The notes beneath the pieces were generated by a model that searched no databases, had not been told where the DNA came from, and was given only the letters and a program-made list of their open reading frames with translations. From Chondrosia reniformis (lineage: Eukaryota; Porifera; Demospongiae; Chondrillida; Chondrillidae): a stretch of DNA of 64,000 nucleotides. The position numbers were made by a program, and so were the translations under genes. Of the stretch, positions 23,301 to 35,439 are shown piece after piece; positions within the stretch are counted from its first letter, which is position 1; every line of letters begins with the position of its first letter. The DNA lies in NCBI GenBank assembly GCA_947172415.1, contig OX359199.1:1638001-1702000 (forward strand), given 5' to 3'.

Positions 23301-26300
23301 TAATAAACAGATGAAAAGTTTCCGCTTCCAAGAAGTTTGAATTTTTCAGAATTAAAGAGTTGGAGTGGAATCATCCATCTGTCCACTTCAGGAGGAATCT
23401 TGGCACTCAGGTAGTTATTGTAGCTGTAATGATTAGGATCCAAGAGGTGTTTACTCTTCGACTTCCAAAATGTGTTCAATGTCTAACACAACGAACCAAC
23501 ATTGAATTTGATTAAATGGACATATTATGTTTCAAAGTGAATAAAGTTACACATGTATATGACAGATCCCTACATGTTGTACTTTTAATTATTTGTGTAT
23601 GGATTGATAGGAACGGCCTTTGTACGTATTAATTATTAATGTAACCACTGCTAGTCAATTATTAAATAGTGTTCTATATAACTGTGTTAGTCTATATAAT
23701 GGAATGATAACTATATCAACAATAACAATTATTATTGAATATACGTATATACGTATGTATACGTATATATATAGTATATATAAAGTGAGCTGTCTACATT
23801 TTACCTGGTTATTACTGCAGCTTATGTTATGTGCATAGGCTTTTTAAGCATAATGTAGTCTTACCACATCTTTGTAACTCTGCCTCCTCTTCCAAGCAAG
23901 AAAAATAAATATCAACAAGATAGAAATCATAAGCAAAATCAATAAGATAACAACTGGAACTACTATAGCTGCAACATCCCCTCCTTCTGAGCTAGAAACA
24001 GGTTGTATAATTACTAAGCAAAAATAAAATACAAAAGTATAACAACAGTAAAATATTTAGGTACGTAGCTATTTACATAAGTAGTAATGTTTGGTGAAAT
24101 GCTTTAATTTTAGGATATGCAGATTCCTTTGGTTGTTTATTTTAAACATACATAGATAACAATGTTAGATACACATTTACTGGTTGTTTACACTAACACA
24201 GTCATTTTAGTGGTTACTGAGCATGTAATAATTATAACCTGAGGCGAGGACTATAGCTAGGTACGTAATTATTTTTCACAAGAATTGAAGAGGCGATTTA
24301 TACTCCATTGCCTTGGTATTTGGGCAACCCAGCATTAATAAAGAGAAGAAATTTGCTTCAGAGACTAAAGAAGCTACTGGCAAACAATGCATAAGATTTG
24401 CTTCAGATTACTTCTTGAATAAACTTTACATACGTACCTGGCTCTATATGTTTACCTTCCTTATTCAGCTCACACTCTATAATGTACAGTTGAACCCTGT
24501 TAAGATGAAATGGTTGGGACCACTAAAAGATCTCGCCTTAACAGAAAGTTCATCTTAACAGAAATCATAATTTTCATCTTAAGCAGGTTCAAATGTACAT
24601 TATGTCTCCCATTATCACCTCATAGCCATGGCAATGGAGTATATGTACATATGAAGGGCCGGGTCTGGCACAAAATGTTTATAATATTAATTATAAGGAA
24701 ATAATGTTGTTTAAAGTTGGTGGCATACCATGAAACTAAAAAAGTGAATACGCATTTAAAAAAAATATACAAGTAAATAAAGCTCTAGCATGACTACTGT
24801 GTAAACAATAACCAGTAACAGTACTAAGGTTAGCTAAGTGAAAAAATGAAAAGGAGTACTTTCTACTGGACCCTTCAAATATACCATACCTTAATGTACA
24901 CAAAAAATTAATTCGTATATATGGCTCATAGGGAAACATAAAAAAATTAAACTAATTAAGGATTTTTAAAAACATCCTCATGACTATATAGTTCCCAGCT
25001 GACTGAGTATGTATAAAGTTAAATATACATGCAATTGCATATGTATTGTAGAGTAAATGTATGATTAATTGCTATTATTAATCCAACCTTGTCTAAGCTC
25101 CATACACTGTTTAAAATTATTCAAACTGGTTATCTTAACTATTACATGTGAAACTTTGAAATCATCTCCAGTAACTGTTTCAATTTCATTAAAAGTTAAC
25201 AGATATGAAGTTATTTCTCCCTGCGCAAAGAAAACATTTTATTAAAATCATATCAATTTCAAATCAACCAAAATAAGCAAGAGGTTGATTGAAATGAATT
25301 AATAAAGCCTATATAACAAAGGTTTAAATACAGTATACATGTTTAGATCTGCTCTAGGTAAATCAGTGAAATCTTTTATTATATTAAACATCAAATAAAG
25401 GATATATACACAGATGGTTACATAAGTAATAATAAATATATAAATCAATGTTCCTGGCTATATATTACTAAATATGTACGTACATACTATATACGAATGT
25501 TAGACATTAACATTATCTTTAAACTACAACATATTATTAGGAATTCTACAGATATACATAACGTAAGTAAGGTGTAAGGTGAGCATATAGTACTTACTGG
25601 GACTTTCTTGTTAATTAACTCGTTGTTGGCAGTTATCTCCAGTTGATATCCAGTTAGACCATTAGTTTCTAGTGGTTCAGTCCAACTTATATTGAGCCCT
25701 TTTTCAATTTGAGTTACACTAATATTTTGTACTTGAGATGGACAGACAACTAAGAGAAGAGAAATTAAATATATAAATGTATATATAAGTACGTATATCA
25801 CTTAGCAGATCTATATACGTAAACTGAAATTTCAATAATTGTGACTTTGAGATTTATCCTCTTTTGTACTATATATACCTGATCCTCAGAGAATTACAAA
25901 TAGGAATTCACTTACGTACATTCTGTTACATGGCTACACTACAAATTCACATTCTTGTGCTACGAATATGGTTAACTAGAAATATATATCTTTGTAAAGG
26001 TTCATCGACGCAGTTAGAAGAAATCCTTATTCCATTAGAAATATATATTATAGCTAGAATTGTTCAAATTTTTAATTAAAGAATTTTCGATAGAAATTAC
26101 ATATATGCATTTTGAAGCTACATGCGTATATAGTAATTGGGTTAAAGACACATTAAAATAGTGTCATTGAGGTGATAAATAACCATCTGAAAGGCCACTG
26201 AAGAGGGTAAATGTCTGACAACAAAGAAGAGACAAAAAATGTCTTTAGAGACTCCAAAAATAGAAAGATGATCCTTTCAAAAGATAAGTTCAACGCAGTT

Positions 26301-29300
26301 AGAATAAATCCTTATTCTATTAGCGATAAATAGCCATAAGATGTTTTTAAAGAAATAGCTAGAGTATGTTAAAAGCACTTAAAATATGTGTACAGCACAC
26401 TTGAAAAGGCATTTCAACTCTACAGCTATAACCAAGTGAATATACGTACGTAGATACATTTAATACACCCTACATATACGTATGAGGTTATTCAGCTGTA
26501 AATTCTATATAAATATTCTCTAGCTCAAAACTTTCAATGTAACAGATCTAGACTATATAAGAGAAGGCAAATTTGCTCCTGACTGTAGCAGTTCAAGTGA
26601 TACAGCTCCATGACAGAACAAGTTTTTAAATTACTCAAATTACTTATTTGAATGTGGTACCTAATTTAAGATTTCAGTAGTTAATGTAACTTACAAGAAG
26701 CATAGTATGGACCAATTATAGTCTTTTTTATTTTAAAAAAATGCCTAGTTCCAAATGATGGCCCAACAGAAGCTGAAACCTGTGAAAATATAAATGAGTC
26801 AATAATAAATTATATCATAATACAGGAACACATAAATGTTTTTTTTTCATATAAATATATGCAAATAATTCACCACTTGCAGAAATTAAATATATAATGC
26901 CTAAATGAATACATACAAAAAATCTATATTCCTCTTCTGTTGGTGCCAAATCTTCCACTGTCAAAGTATAGTTAATACTTCCATTCTAAAGCATAAAATA
27001 GAGAGAATTTTAACAACCTGTGCAAATGGCCAAGGTCAAGCTTAAGAAGTGCAATGGAAATTTGAATAATAAAAATGATTTGTGGCATATAGTAGACCAC
27101 TTTTTGACCACTTTCCATGATAAACATGTACACTTTGTATTTCTTATGCAAGGATCATGAATACTAAAATATTTGTACATATACATGGATCATATAGCTT
27201 CATATGCACTGGAGAAAAATGTTACAAAAAACTTACAGCCATATATGATTTAATGCTATCTCCAGAATAAGGTATGGCTTTATTCACTGATATTGTGTGA
27301 ATGAATGTGTACGCCTCATAGATCTGAGGCATTCCAGCTTCTAATATCAGAGTATAATTGCCTTTCTCTGGAACATAGACCATATTTCCGCTGTAAACCT
27401 CAATAGTTAGCTCATAGGGTACTATGAAATCAGGAGAGAAGAAATCTCCACTTTAATTTTAACAAAATAGAAGAATCTGACACTGAATTAATATTTCTGT
27501 TGACCATGTATGGTTAGATATACATACAGTAAATTATGCATCAATATTCTTCAAGAGTGTCATCAAAGCAAATGAGATTTAGATTAACTGTTGTAGTAAA
27601 ACCTTAACTGTATTATTATACCTAGCAAAATTATTAGTGATCTGACTTTTGCAAATCTTTAAACAGATGAGTAACGAAGAAAACACAAATTTAAATTATG
27701 AACCATTTTTTACATTTTTTCCTCTATTATTAGACTTTTAAAACATTATTCTACCAATGAAGATGATTAAATGCAATTAAAATGGGTGTGTTGTTTACTG
27801 AGGATGCATTTTAATAATCTAAGTATTACAGTGTATACTTACAATCAATTCTGACAGATGGCGGAAATAAAGTATTCACTTCCTCTCCAGTAAGTCCACA
27901 ACTAAGTGTATAATTCATTGATATCTATCAATGCAAATAAAAAGATATATATAGAAAATTCAATATATGTATCATAGTGAATGAACCTTTAACTGGATTT
28001 ATGAATTATACAGACACAAATTGGACCATCATATGTATAAATGTCCCGATAGCATGGATAGGAATACTTGTTATATACGTATACTACAAATCATACAAAA
28101 TATATACTCATAGTCAGATCATATGTTATATCATGTGAGCCACTCTAAAAATCAATTGAAAAACAAATTTGAATATATGTACAGGTTTGTAAAAAAAGGG
28201 AAATCTTGTGAAGACAAAATACAGATTATAGCTAGTCAATAGAACTGAAAATCACAAAAAGATCATTGCTACAATTGTTCTACATATACAGGTTTTATAA
28301 AAAGTTGCTACGTATATGCATGTCTCTAGTTGCTAAATACAGGTCATGTAAGTATATATGTATAAGATTGCTACATATAGGTCATATATACGTAGTTGTA
28401 TTATACAGGTCTTGTACAGTTGCCATATGCAAACATATATGCTATATCTAAACATAATAGTTTTCTAGGGTGAAATGTTAAGCTGTTTTTAAATTATTAG
28501 ACACTTGATACTTTTTTAGACATTCTTACATTGCTCTAATTTCCATTAACTATTTGAAGTTAGATACTTACTGTAAAACTATACCGGCATAGCCAATTGT
28601 CCCTGTCTCCAATGTAGTTATATATTTGTAAACCCTATGGAGAGAATTTATAAACTACATAAACAAGATACATACGTACGTACTTATAAATATAATTAAT
28701 TAATTAATTTCATGTTTGCATCTACAGAATACACATGTACTGTATACGTACCTTAGACATCTACGTACATCTACAGTACAAGTCAAAAGTCACTTACAGT
28801 TTTACGCAAAATTCCGCACGTATTTTTACGGAATCTCCGCGTACATCCGCACTGCTATCCGCAATTACCCGCACTGCCTCCCGTGGTTACGGGCAGTATA
28901 TACCTTTAGAAAGGGTCATCTTTTGACTTTTAGAAGTTTTTATTGCTTCTTCTTGCTGTGCGACGCTCTAAAAGTCGAAAGATGACCCTTTCTAAAGATA
29001 AGTTCGACGCAGTTAGAAGGAATCCTTACGTACGTACGTACGTACTAGTTGCTTTCGGATTTCTGCGGACGGCTGTGCAGAAATCTGTAAAAGTTCATAT
29101 AAGCAAAAGTGGTTTACAGCATCTGCTGTTTCCAGGAAACTGCAGAAAACTGTAAGTTACTTTTGACTTGTACTGTTATTATACAAATTTAACAATTCAG
29201 AAGCTTAATTAGAATAAAAATATTAATGTTGATTTTTGGAGTAATATACAGTGGATATACAATGTACCTATATACATATATTAATTTTAGGTATTAATTC

Positions 29301-32300
29301 ACTCACTCCAGGGATACTGAAAGTTTCAGAAATATTTGATTTACATCTTTCCAAGGTATCTCCTCTGTCTTGAATACCAATTAATTTAGCTTCAACAGAT
29401 GTGTTAAGCAACTCAGACACTAAAACAATTAACAGAATTGCATAATAATATCATTATCATTAAACTCTGGATATTACCCCTGCCCACTCAAATCCCCTGA
29501 GGAGCACAATGAGCTAATGGGTGGAACTGAAGTTTGCTTGATGGGAACCAGAGTCTCTCCCTAGCAACTCAAAAAGATGGTCGAGCCATAGACAACTATT
29601 TCGCTCCTCAGGGTACATGAGTGGGTAGATAAAATATCCAGAGTTCGTTGATGATAATATCAACGCTTTAAGATCAGCTTTAGATCTTAAAGTTTCCCTA
29701 TTTTTCCCCTAATTACCTTCCTTCCATTCAATGGTAATATTTGGATCAAGTCCTGCACTGCCGATGCCAGTTTGCTTAAAAGGTAACATATCCCTTACTG
29801 CAGAGATTATAAAGGTAATGTTGCAATATACATTTACTTCTGAGGCACTAGGTGTAATTCTAACCTCTATACTGGAGCTGAACAGTCTCAGAAGCACCAC
29901 ATTCATTCACTAGCTGTAGAAATACCTCTGGACACATGTCATCAATTGATACATCTAAAATATTGTCTTTTCCCAAAACCTAAGTATTAAATAAATAGGG
30001 AGGCAAGTTTAAATAAATTTTGTCTAAAGAGTTAGGATACATAGGATCTGCATGTAAAAGCATGGTTACTTTGTTAACGTAGTACATGACTTACAAGTAC
30101 ACACTGACATCATTTCCATAAAGGCTAATCATGGGCAGATCTAGATTATATTTGGGGCGTGCTGGGGTGTGACAGAGAAAGGGTGTGAGGCGATTTGGCT
30201 AGTATTTATGAAATATGGCTATAAACACAAACTCAAATTCAGAGGTTTTAGCAACCAAAGCACCCCCTTCCCTCACCCTAAATCTACCACTGGAATGGCA
30301 TTAATGATTAACCAGACACTGTGCCTGAATACATGAAGACACTTCCTAACTGTGTGTATGGTTTAATGATATAATGACTTGTATGCCTTATGTAGTCATC
30401 AAGCAATGGTGGTACTATAAGTTCTTGGTTACATATTCCAAGCAGTATATCATCTTTGAAGAAGGTTATATTACTATTAGTATTAAGTTGAATGTCATAA
30501 AAGTTGAGGCTTGCACATATAGAAATACAATATAAGTTATGATCAAGGGGTGTACAGTACTAGAAAGGGGTGTATACAGTACTAGAAAGGGGTGTACAGT
30601 ACTAGAAAGGGGTGTACAGTACTAGAAAGGGGTGTACAGTACTAGAAAGGGGTGTACAGTACTAGAAAGGGGTGTACAGTACTAGAAAAGGGGTGTACAG
30701 TACTAGAAAGGGGTGTACAGTACTAGAAAGGGGTGTACAGTACTATATAGAAAGGGGTGTACAGTACTAGAAAGGGGTGTACAGTACTAGAAAGGGGTGT
30801 ACAGTACTAGAAAAAGGTGTACAGTACTAGAAAAGGGTGTACAGTACTAGAAAGGGGTGTATATACAGTACTAGAAAAAGGTGTACAGTACTAGAAAGGG
30901 GTGTACAGTACGAGAAAAAGGTGTACAGTACTAGAAAAGGGTGTACAGTACTAGAAAGGGGTGTATATACAGTACTAGAAAAAGGTGTACAGTACTAGAA
31001 AGGTGTGTAATAGAAACTCACCAATAGCCAAGTAGAATTTCCTGATGTGATGATTGATACATTACTTCTTTGTTTCATTTCTTCACAGAGACTACTGCCT
31101 TCAGAATTGTCAGCCCCCGGATACATCACATGGATAGAATTGTCCTTCCAAATCATGAAGATGTCTTCTGGTTTTTCTGGCAGATTTGAACAATTACTTA
31201 GAGGACAGTTAAATTGCTAAACAATGAAATATAAAGTTGTCAATTAGTAGCAAGTTATGGCTGTATCGTTGACTAAGTGTTTGTATAATACTGTTATTAA
31301 AACAATGCCTTCATTGTACCTTGACAAAATTATAGCCATTTTCAATTACCTAATGTACTTAAAAATCTTTCTTTTATCACTACACATAGTACACATAGTA
31401 TAGAAATCTGGAATCCTTTAAAATTACAGTATAAAAATGCTCATTTATATTGGTAGTACGATATGGATATACTACTGCACAAGGTGAAAGGGGGCTTTCC
31501 TAAACTGAAACAACAGGCCCAAATATAATATCTCATTATGACCTTATTAAACTATTAATATTATCATAAAACTAACATGTTTCATTGACTATTTTCCTGT
31601 ATATAGACAACAATAATAATCAATGTAATGAATATTTAATGCAGATGAAACAACATACAGAAGTATAGGAAATGAGTAATGTTCTAGGTATTTGTGTTTC
31701 TATTTCATTTTTTAAATCTCAGATTTTACTAAGCTCCTGTAACTCAGTTTGCATCATAAAATTTTCTACAGTAAGAATGCCATAAAAGGATGTATGACTC
31801 ATTAGATAAACAAGGAGTTCGAGTTTAAAAAAACTCGTGGGGCGCCAGGCGCCCCTAAGTAAACTCGAACTACTTGGCTGCTTCTCATAGATATCCGGTT
31901 AAACCGATTTCCGATCGACTCTTGTTGGCCGTCAATTTTTCAAGGCCATATCTCGTAGAAAACGTTTTTACGCAAGCTTTACGTTACATAGTATTAGTAA
32001 GGGTGGTTTTTAAGTCCATTTCGTTCGTTCACTGTTCTACGCTAAGGAAGAGAAAGCTAATTTTAAGCTAGAAAACGAAAGCTAGCCGAACGTCCGCCAA
32101 GAAAGGACTTAGAAACAAAATGGGCATATCATCATAAAGTTTAGGGTATAAAACTCATTTTAAATTAAGGGATTTTTAATTTAGGCCTCCGTTTGTTAGA
32201 AAACAGAGGACAAAGTCTGCATATAAAAGGCCATAGGACTATAGAAAACCTATGGGAAATTTATATGCAAACAATGTGTTATATTGATAAAAAATTTCAA

Positions 32301-34127
32301 TTTGTCAGATAACTGTGAAATCAACATATATCATGGTACATGTGTATAAGAAACGTCTGACGAAGTTTTGCTTAATTAAATGAGCAAAATAATCAAGATA
32401 TAATGAAGAATTCAAAGTTACGATTGCGCAAGCTGGTGATGTATGTGATGTTTTTCTAATGCGTCACCAACACCTTCGTATGTCGCTCCGTACACACATT
32501 TTGTGAATCATGTGACGTTGCGTTAACGTCACCGACTCGTTGCTAAAGAAGATCATCCTTCGAGAACGGCTATGACAAGTCGACGCTCTCCTACGAGAAG
32601 GAGCTACCGAACAGGCGAGTTGTAGCGAAGGTTAGATAAAGCGTTTTTGTATACGTTCCCGTCAATTTTGAGGCAGAGCTGTTCCTATATTGATGCGAAA
32701 GACTGGATTCGTTTGGTCGACCGTATTACTTTGGTAATTTAAGCTCTGCCTTCTCTTCTTACGTTATCTGTTAATATTTTTACTTGTCCATGTGTAGGAA
32801 TTAGGAGTGTTTGTTGCGATCATTACGAGAATAAAGCTTTGTTGAGTGTCAGCAACATGAATTTACTAATTTCCTATTTATACTGAATTGTATTCCCACT
32901 CCTCATATATTGCTGATGCATGAAGACCTCTGGGTCGAAACGTCCAGAATTAGTAAATTCATATTGCTGACTTTCAACTAGGCTTTATTCTTATCCATGT
33001 TAGTACGTTTTCCATGTGTACTACATACAGTAACGAAATTGCTTATAGCGAATGTCTATAAGTATAGTGAAATACTTTGTTAGCTAATTACACTCAAGTA
33101 CACTACACAGTGCAAGTTACTAGCAAATATATAAAATATTAAATTACAATCAAGTACTACACAGTACAAGTTACAAATTTAAGAGATCCAAGTGACTATG
33201 TAATATTAAAATTACAATCAAGTACTAGCTACACAGTGCAAGTTACAAATTTAAAGAGATCCAAGTGACCCCTAGGATAATCAGTATTTTAAACAGTACA
33301 AGACTTTAATCACACTAGTACTGTTGCAGGCTTTGAAATCCTCAACTACTGCATAGAGAGTAGTAGTTGATACAGATCATCCAATTGCAAGGTAGAACAC
33401 ATGGCCTACCAATTACCTTTTCACACCTTAGTATAGACTGAAGATGATGCATCTGCTGCCATATATCAACAAAGGCTTCAGTATTAAAGGGGTCTCAGCT
33501 AATAACCACAGCAGATTTGATTTGCCTTGTGAGGGAGCTAAGAACACCGACGGTTGGTTGCATGCATTGGCATAATCAACAGGGTTAGAGACCATTTTGT
33601 AACTTGTACACAAGGGACATCATATACGTATATAAAGGCCTTGGCCTTTTATGTCCCTTGTCTCTTATACAATAGATCTTAGATTATAGTATTCTTCGGA
33701 TAAATCGTTCGACGGACTTTTACATTTTCAATCTTAATAGATCTAGCCTTAGTACGTGATCTATAGATTTCTGAGGTAAATTTTAATGACTGCAACTTCG
33801 ACAATAGGCTCTGTGGTTAAATGATAGACAAAAAGAGTTGAATTGAAAAGGACTTACTTCCCCAGTGCAGCAGTTTGCTACGCAGTCCGATGTATCGGTA
33901 TTCTAGGATAAAGAGAGAATATTACTATAAGTTATAAGTAGTTTAAATATGTCAGAATATCTACGTACGCGTCATATTTAACTACTCACCCGAGACATAC
34001 ATCTTCCTCGGCACAGTAGCTCCGAAGTAGTAACTGTATTAGAACACGAGGTGAGCGGGATACTTCCAATCTGCTGAGGCTTTAAGAATAGCAGAGAGAT
34101 ACTTAAAATAAGCACATAATTCGTCAT
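20381..34127 (-). CDS. RTK-B: receptor tyrosine kinase, 22 exons, 948 aa
   Basis: Exons: 34127-33990, 33902-33858, 31216-31022, 29979-29865, 29797-29717, 29419-29307, 28634-28572, 27924-27843, 27421-27237, 26985-26917, 26779-26695, 25749-25598, 25220-25088, 24013-23865, 23482-23209, 22944-22751, 22576-22502, 22400-22209, 21893-21673, 21345-21305, 21200-21104, 20528-20381. Every junction is phase-consistent (2847 nt). Signal peptide ([15 protein letters not shown]), Cys-rich start, N-glycosylation-rich ectodomain with an FN3 module ([20 protein letters not shown]), membrane helix about 500-525, then WKRR. Kinase: GSGNFSSVY from 587, Lys623, Glu640, HRD 790-792, DFG 810-812, APE 839-841, with a ~90-aa insert. 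There is no Tyr between DFG and APE. Plasma-membrane receptor by inference; ligand unknown. The intron between exons 4 and 5 is only 67 bp. Confidence 0.9.
24490..24605. mobile_element. Short pogo/Tigger-like MITE
   Basis: TACAGTTGAACCCTGTTAAG near the left end and CTTAAGCAGGTTCAAATGTA near the right are inverted, with internal TTGGGACCACTAAAAGATC and repeated CTTAACAGAA. This layout is usual for pogo/Tigger non-autonomous copies. The paralogous copy is at 40330-40445, so the insertion predates the duplication. Confidence 0.7.
26262..26330. mobile_element. Solo end of the GATGACCCTTTC MITE family
   Basis: AGAAAGATGATCCTTTCAAAAGATAAGTTCAACGCAGTTAGAA-type sequence (in overlapping parts) matches the right end of the MITE at 1935-2150 and of the nested MITE at 28905-29030. 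Its partner is in RTK-C at about 42085-42150. A second fragment of the tail is at 25998-26035. Confidence 0.65.
28773..29176. mobile_element. TIR element with a nested second MITE
   Basis: Outer inverted ends ACAGTACAAGTCAAAAGTCA and its complement TTACTTTTGACTTGTACTGT enclose a nested palindrome, 28912-29008, with GAAAGGGTCATCTTTTGAC and CGAAAGATGACCCTTTC ends. The same nested pair occupies 44637-45046 in the second copy, so both insertions predate the RTK duplication. Non-coding. Confidence 0.8.
29466..29646. mobile_element. Palindromic MITE, CTCTGGATATT ends
   Basis: CTCTGGATATTACCC...CCCACTCAAATCCCCTGAGG mirrors CTCAGGGTACATGAGTGGG...ATATCCAGAG. It lies in the intron between exons 29307-29419 and 29717-29797 and is shared with the second copy at 45333-45515. 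Confidence 0.75.
30544..31005. repeat. Intronic minisatellite, 20-bp unit, ~23 copies
   Basis: Unit GGGGTGTACAGTACTAGAAA with occasional insertions (TATA, extra A). The paralogous array at 49385-49550 holds only about nine copies, so the array changed length after the duplication. It ends about 15 bp before the donor of exon 31022-31216. Confidence 0.95.
31810..33652. mobile_element. Insertion private to copy 1, partly related to the core of 46053-49040
   Basis: The RTK-C intron has no counterpart at this point. It starts near a hairpin AGTTCGAGTTT...AAACTCGAACT with a GGGGCGCC-rich loop. It contains 32098-33650, which matches the interior of 46195-47690, and ends at a broken palindrome (AAGGGACATC...GATGTCCCTT-like). 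At 32912 a damaged hammerhead-like phrase (CTGATGCATGAAGACC, GGGTCGAAACGTC) sits inside a ~43-bp imperfect inverted repeat. No intact ORF. Confidence 0.65.
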
Positions 34128-34540
34128 GTTGCCTTGAATTGAACACTTGGATTTAGATCAGAGGTCGGACCAGCATAAATATGAATTTGGACCGGAATTA
34201 ACTAGATATAGTCATGCATTTCCGGTATTTTACCACATGGCTGATGGCTGATCGATGGGCTCCAGCTGAATAATGTCATGCTGTGCATGGACCAAAATTT
34301 ATATCCATTTTGAATTGTATATTTTATAGAGCTAGTCACAATTAACATTAATATGTATATACCACACATTAATAATAATATCAGCAAGCATACAATTCAA
34401 TTCATAAATTCAAAATGAAACAAAGAAATTTATTTGTGTTTGTATATGCATGGAGTAATACATACATGAAATAGGGATCAAAATGTACCTAGTAGTATCA
34501 GTTAACTAGTAAGGACGACATTTATACAAGAAGATAACTC
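34128..34540. other. Short region between RTK-B start and the kinase fragment
   Basis: AT-rich spacer, conserved at 56751-57171 in the second copy. It should hold the RTK-B promoter and 5' UTR as well as the 3' end of the kinase fragment, which is on the same strand. No clear TATA box or other motif can be singled out. Confidence 0.45.
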
Positions 34541-35409
34541 TTAGAAAACTGGCTCATCAATGGAGTTATTGTCCGGCAAGAGACCATTATTGCTGCTTTC
34601 ATCAGAACAGGAACCAGAGGTGGCTGAAACAGGAAGGGTGTGGCATTTTGCATCTTCCTCTCCCTCTTCAGCTGGTTTCATTTGGTAGTATGGCAGAAGG
34701 TCGTCCACATTCAGGTCCACATACGACTCTGTCTGCTGGTTAGCCATCATAATATCAAATGTGGCTCTTAGCTCAGCAAAAGTTGGCCTATCCTCAGACT
34801 CCACTGCCCAACACTTTGTCATGATAGCATAACTATGTATTGTAAAAATAGAAAGGTCCATAAGTAAAGAATGTTCTATTTTATTATAAGTCATTCATTA
34901 GTATCACAAAATAATATCTGAAAACAAACTGACTTAATTGAAACTAAAGTGCTGCCCAGTTACAAGCATTTTATGACATCTTCAACCACACTACACTTAC
35001 ATGTCTTCTCTGAGCAGTTTTTGAGGCTTTTCCAACCTCATTCCTTGAATCAGGTACTGCAACAGTTGCTTTTTACCCACTGATGGATAAGGATGTCCAC
35101 CCAAAGTACAAACCTCCCAAAGTGTCACGCCATAGGACCACCTGAGGTTAACAACCAGTACAAAAGTGATGTGTAAAAGGAAGCTAGCTTTTTGAACTTG
35201 TCAAATGATATTACACATTCTTTTAAAAGGAGAAGTATTGTACTTTGGACATCATTGTACATGTATCATCCTTATCAATGTACACACAAATGATTTTATT
35301 ATGCCATCACTCACACATCAGACTTATGGGTAAAGGTCCTGTCGATAATTGATTGCATGGACTTCACAGTGTGAAACTCTTCAACATAATCATTGCTGCG
35401 AGCTTTGTT
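34541..35409 (-). pseudogene. Truncated kinase C-lobe fragment, copy 1
   Basis: Three splice-consistent exons: 35409-35315, 35141-35001, 34832-34541. The text starts inside the activation segment (SMQSIIDRTFTHKSDV), continues WSYGVTLWEVCTLGGHPYP and TKCWAVESEDRPTF, and ends in a Tyr-containing tail (ESYVDLN, LLPYYQMKP) and an acidic C-terminus. N-lobe, catalytic loop and DFG are absent. Immediately upstream, past an intact acceptor, lies the boundary repeat and hammerhead palindrome. It is a different RTK class from RTK-A/B/C. Two nearby indels replace PQNCSED of copy 2 with PQKLLRED. Called truncated, yet no stop has accumulated. Confidence 0.75.
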
Positions 35410-35439
35410 CTGATTAGATAATTAGCCGTATAATTTCCT

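Larger units (their letters stand above)
20184..35439. repeat. Tandem duplication, copy 1 (RTK-B plus kinase fragment)
   Basis: From AAAATTGACTGTATATACAT to the ATAATTAGCC boundary repeat, this block is paralogous to 36002-58086. Exons and introns match closely apart from insertions private to one copy: 31810-33652 in this copy; 46053-49040, 50413-52176 and 52372-56297 in the other. Exon divergence is low and indels in coding exons are multiples of three. Confidence 0.95.

Noticed and set aside
30544-31005. Possible CRISPR-like array of regular repeats
   Set aside because: Units are directly adjacent with no unique spacers, and the context is a eukaryotic intron; it is a minisatellite.
32912-32945. 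Hammerhead ribozyme call
   Set aside because: The core is interrupted (CTGATGCATGA) and no stem I pairs next to it; kept only as a degenerate relative.
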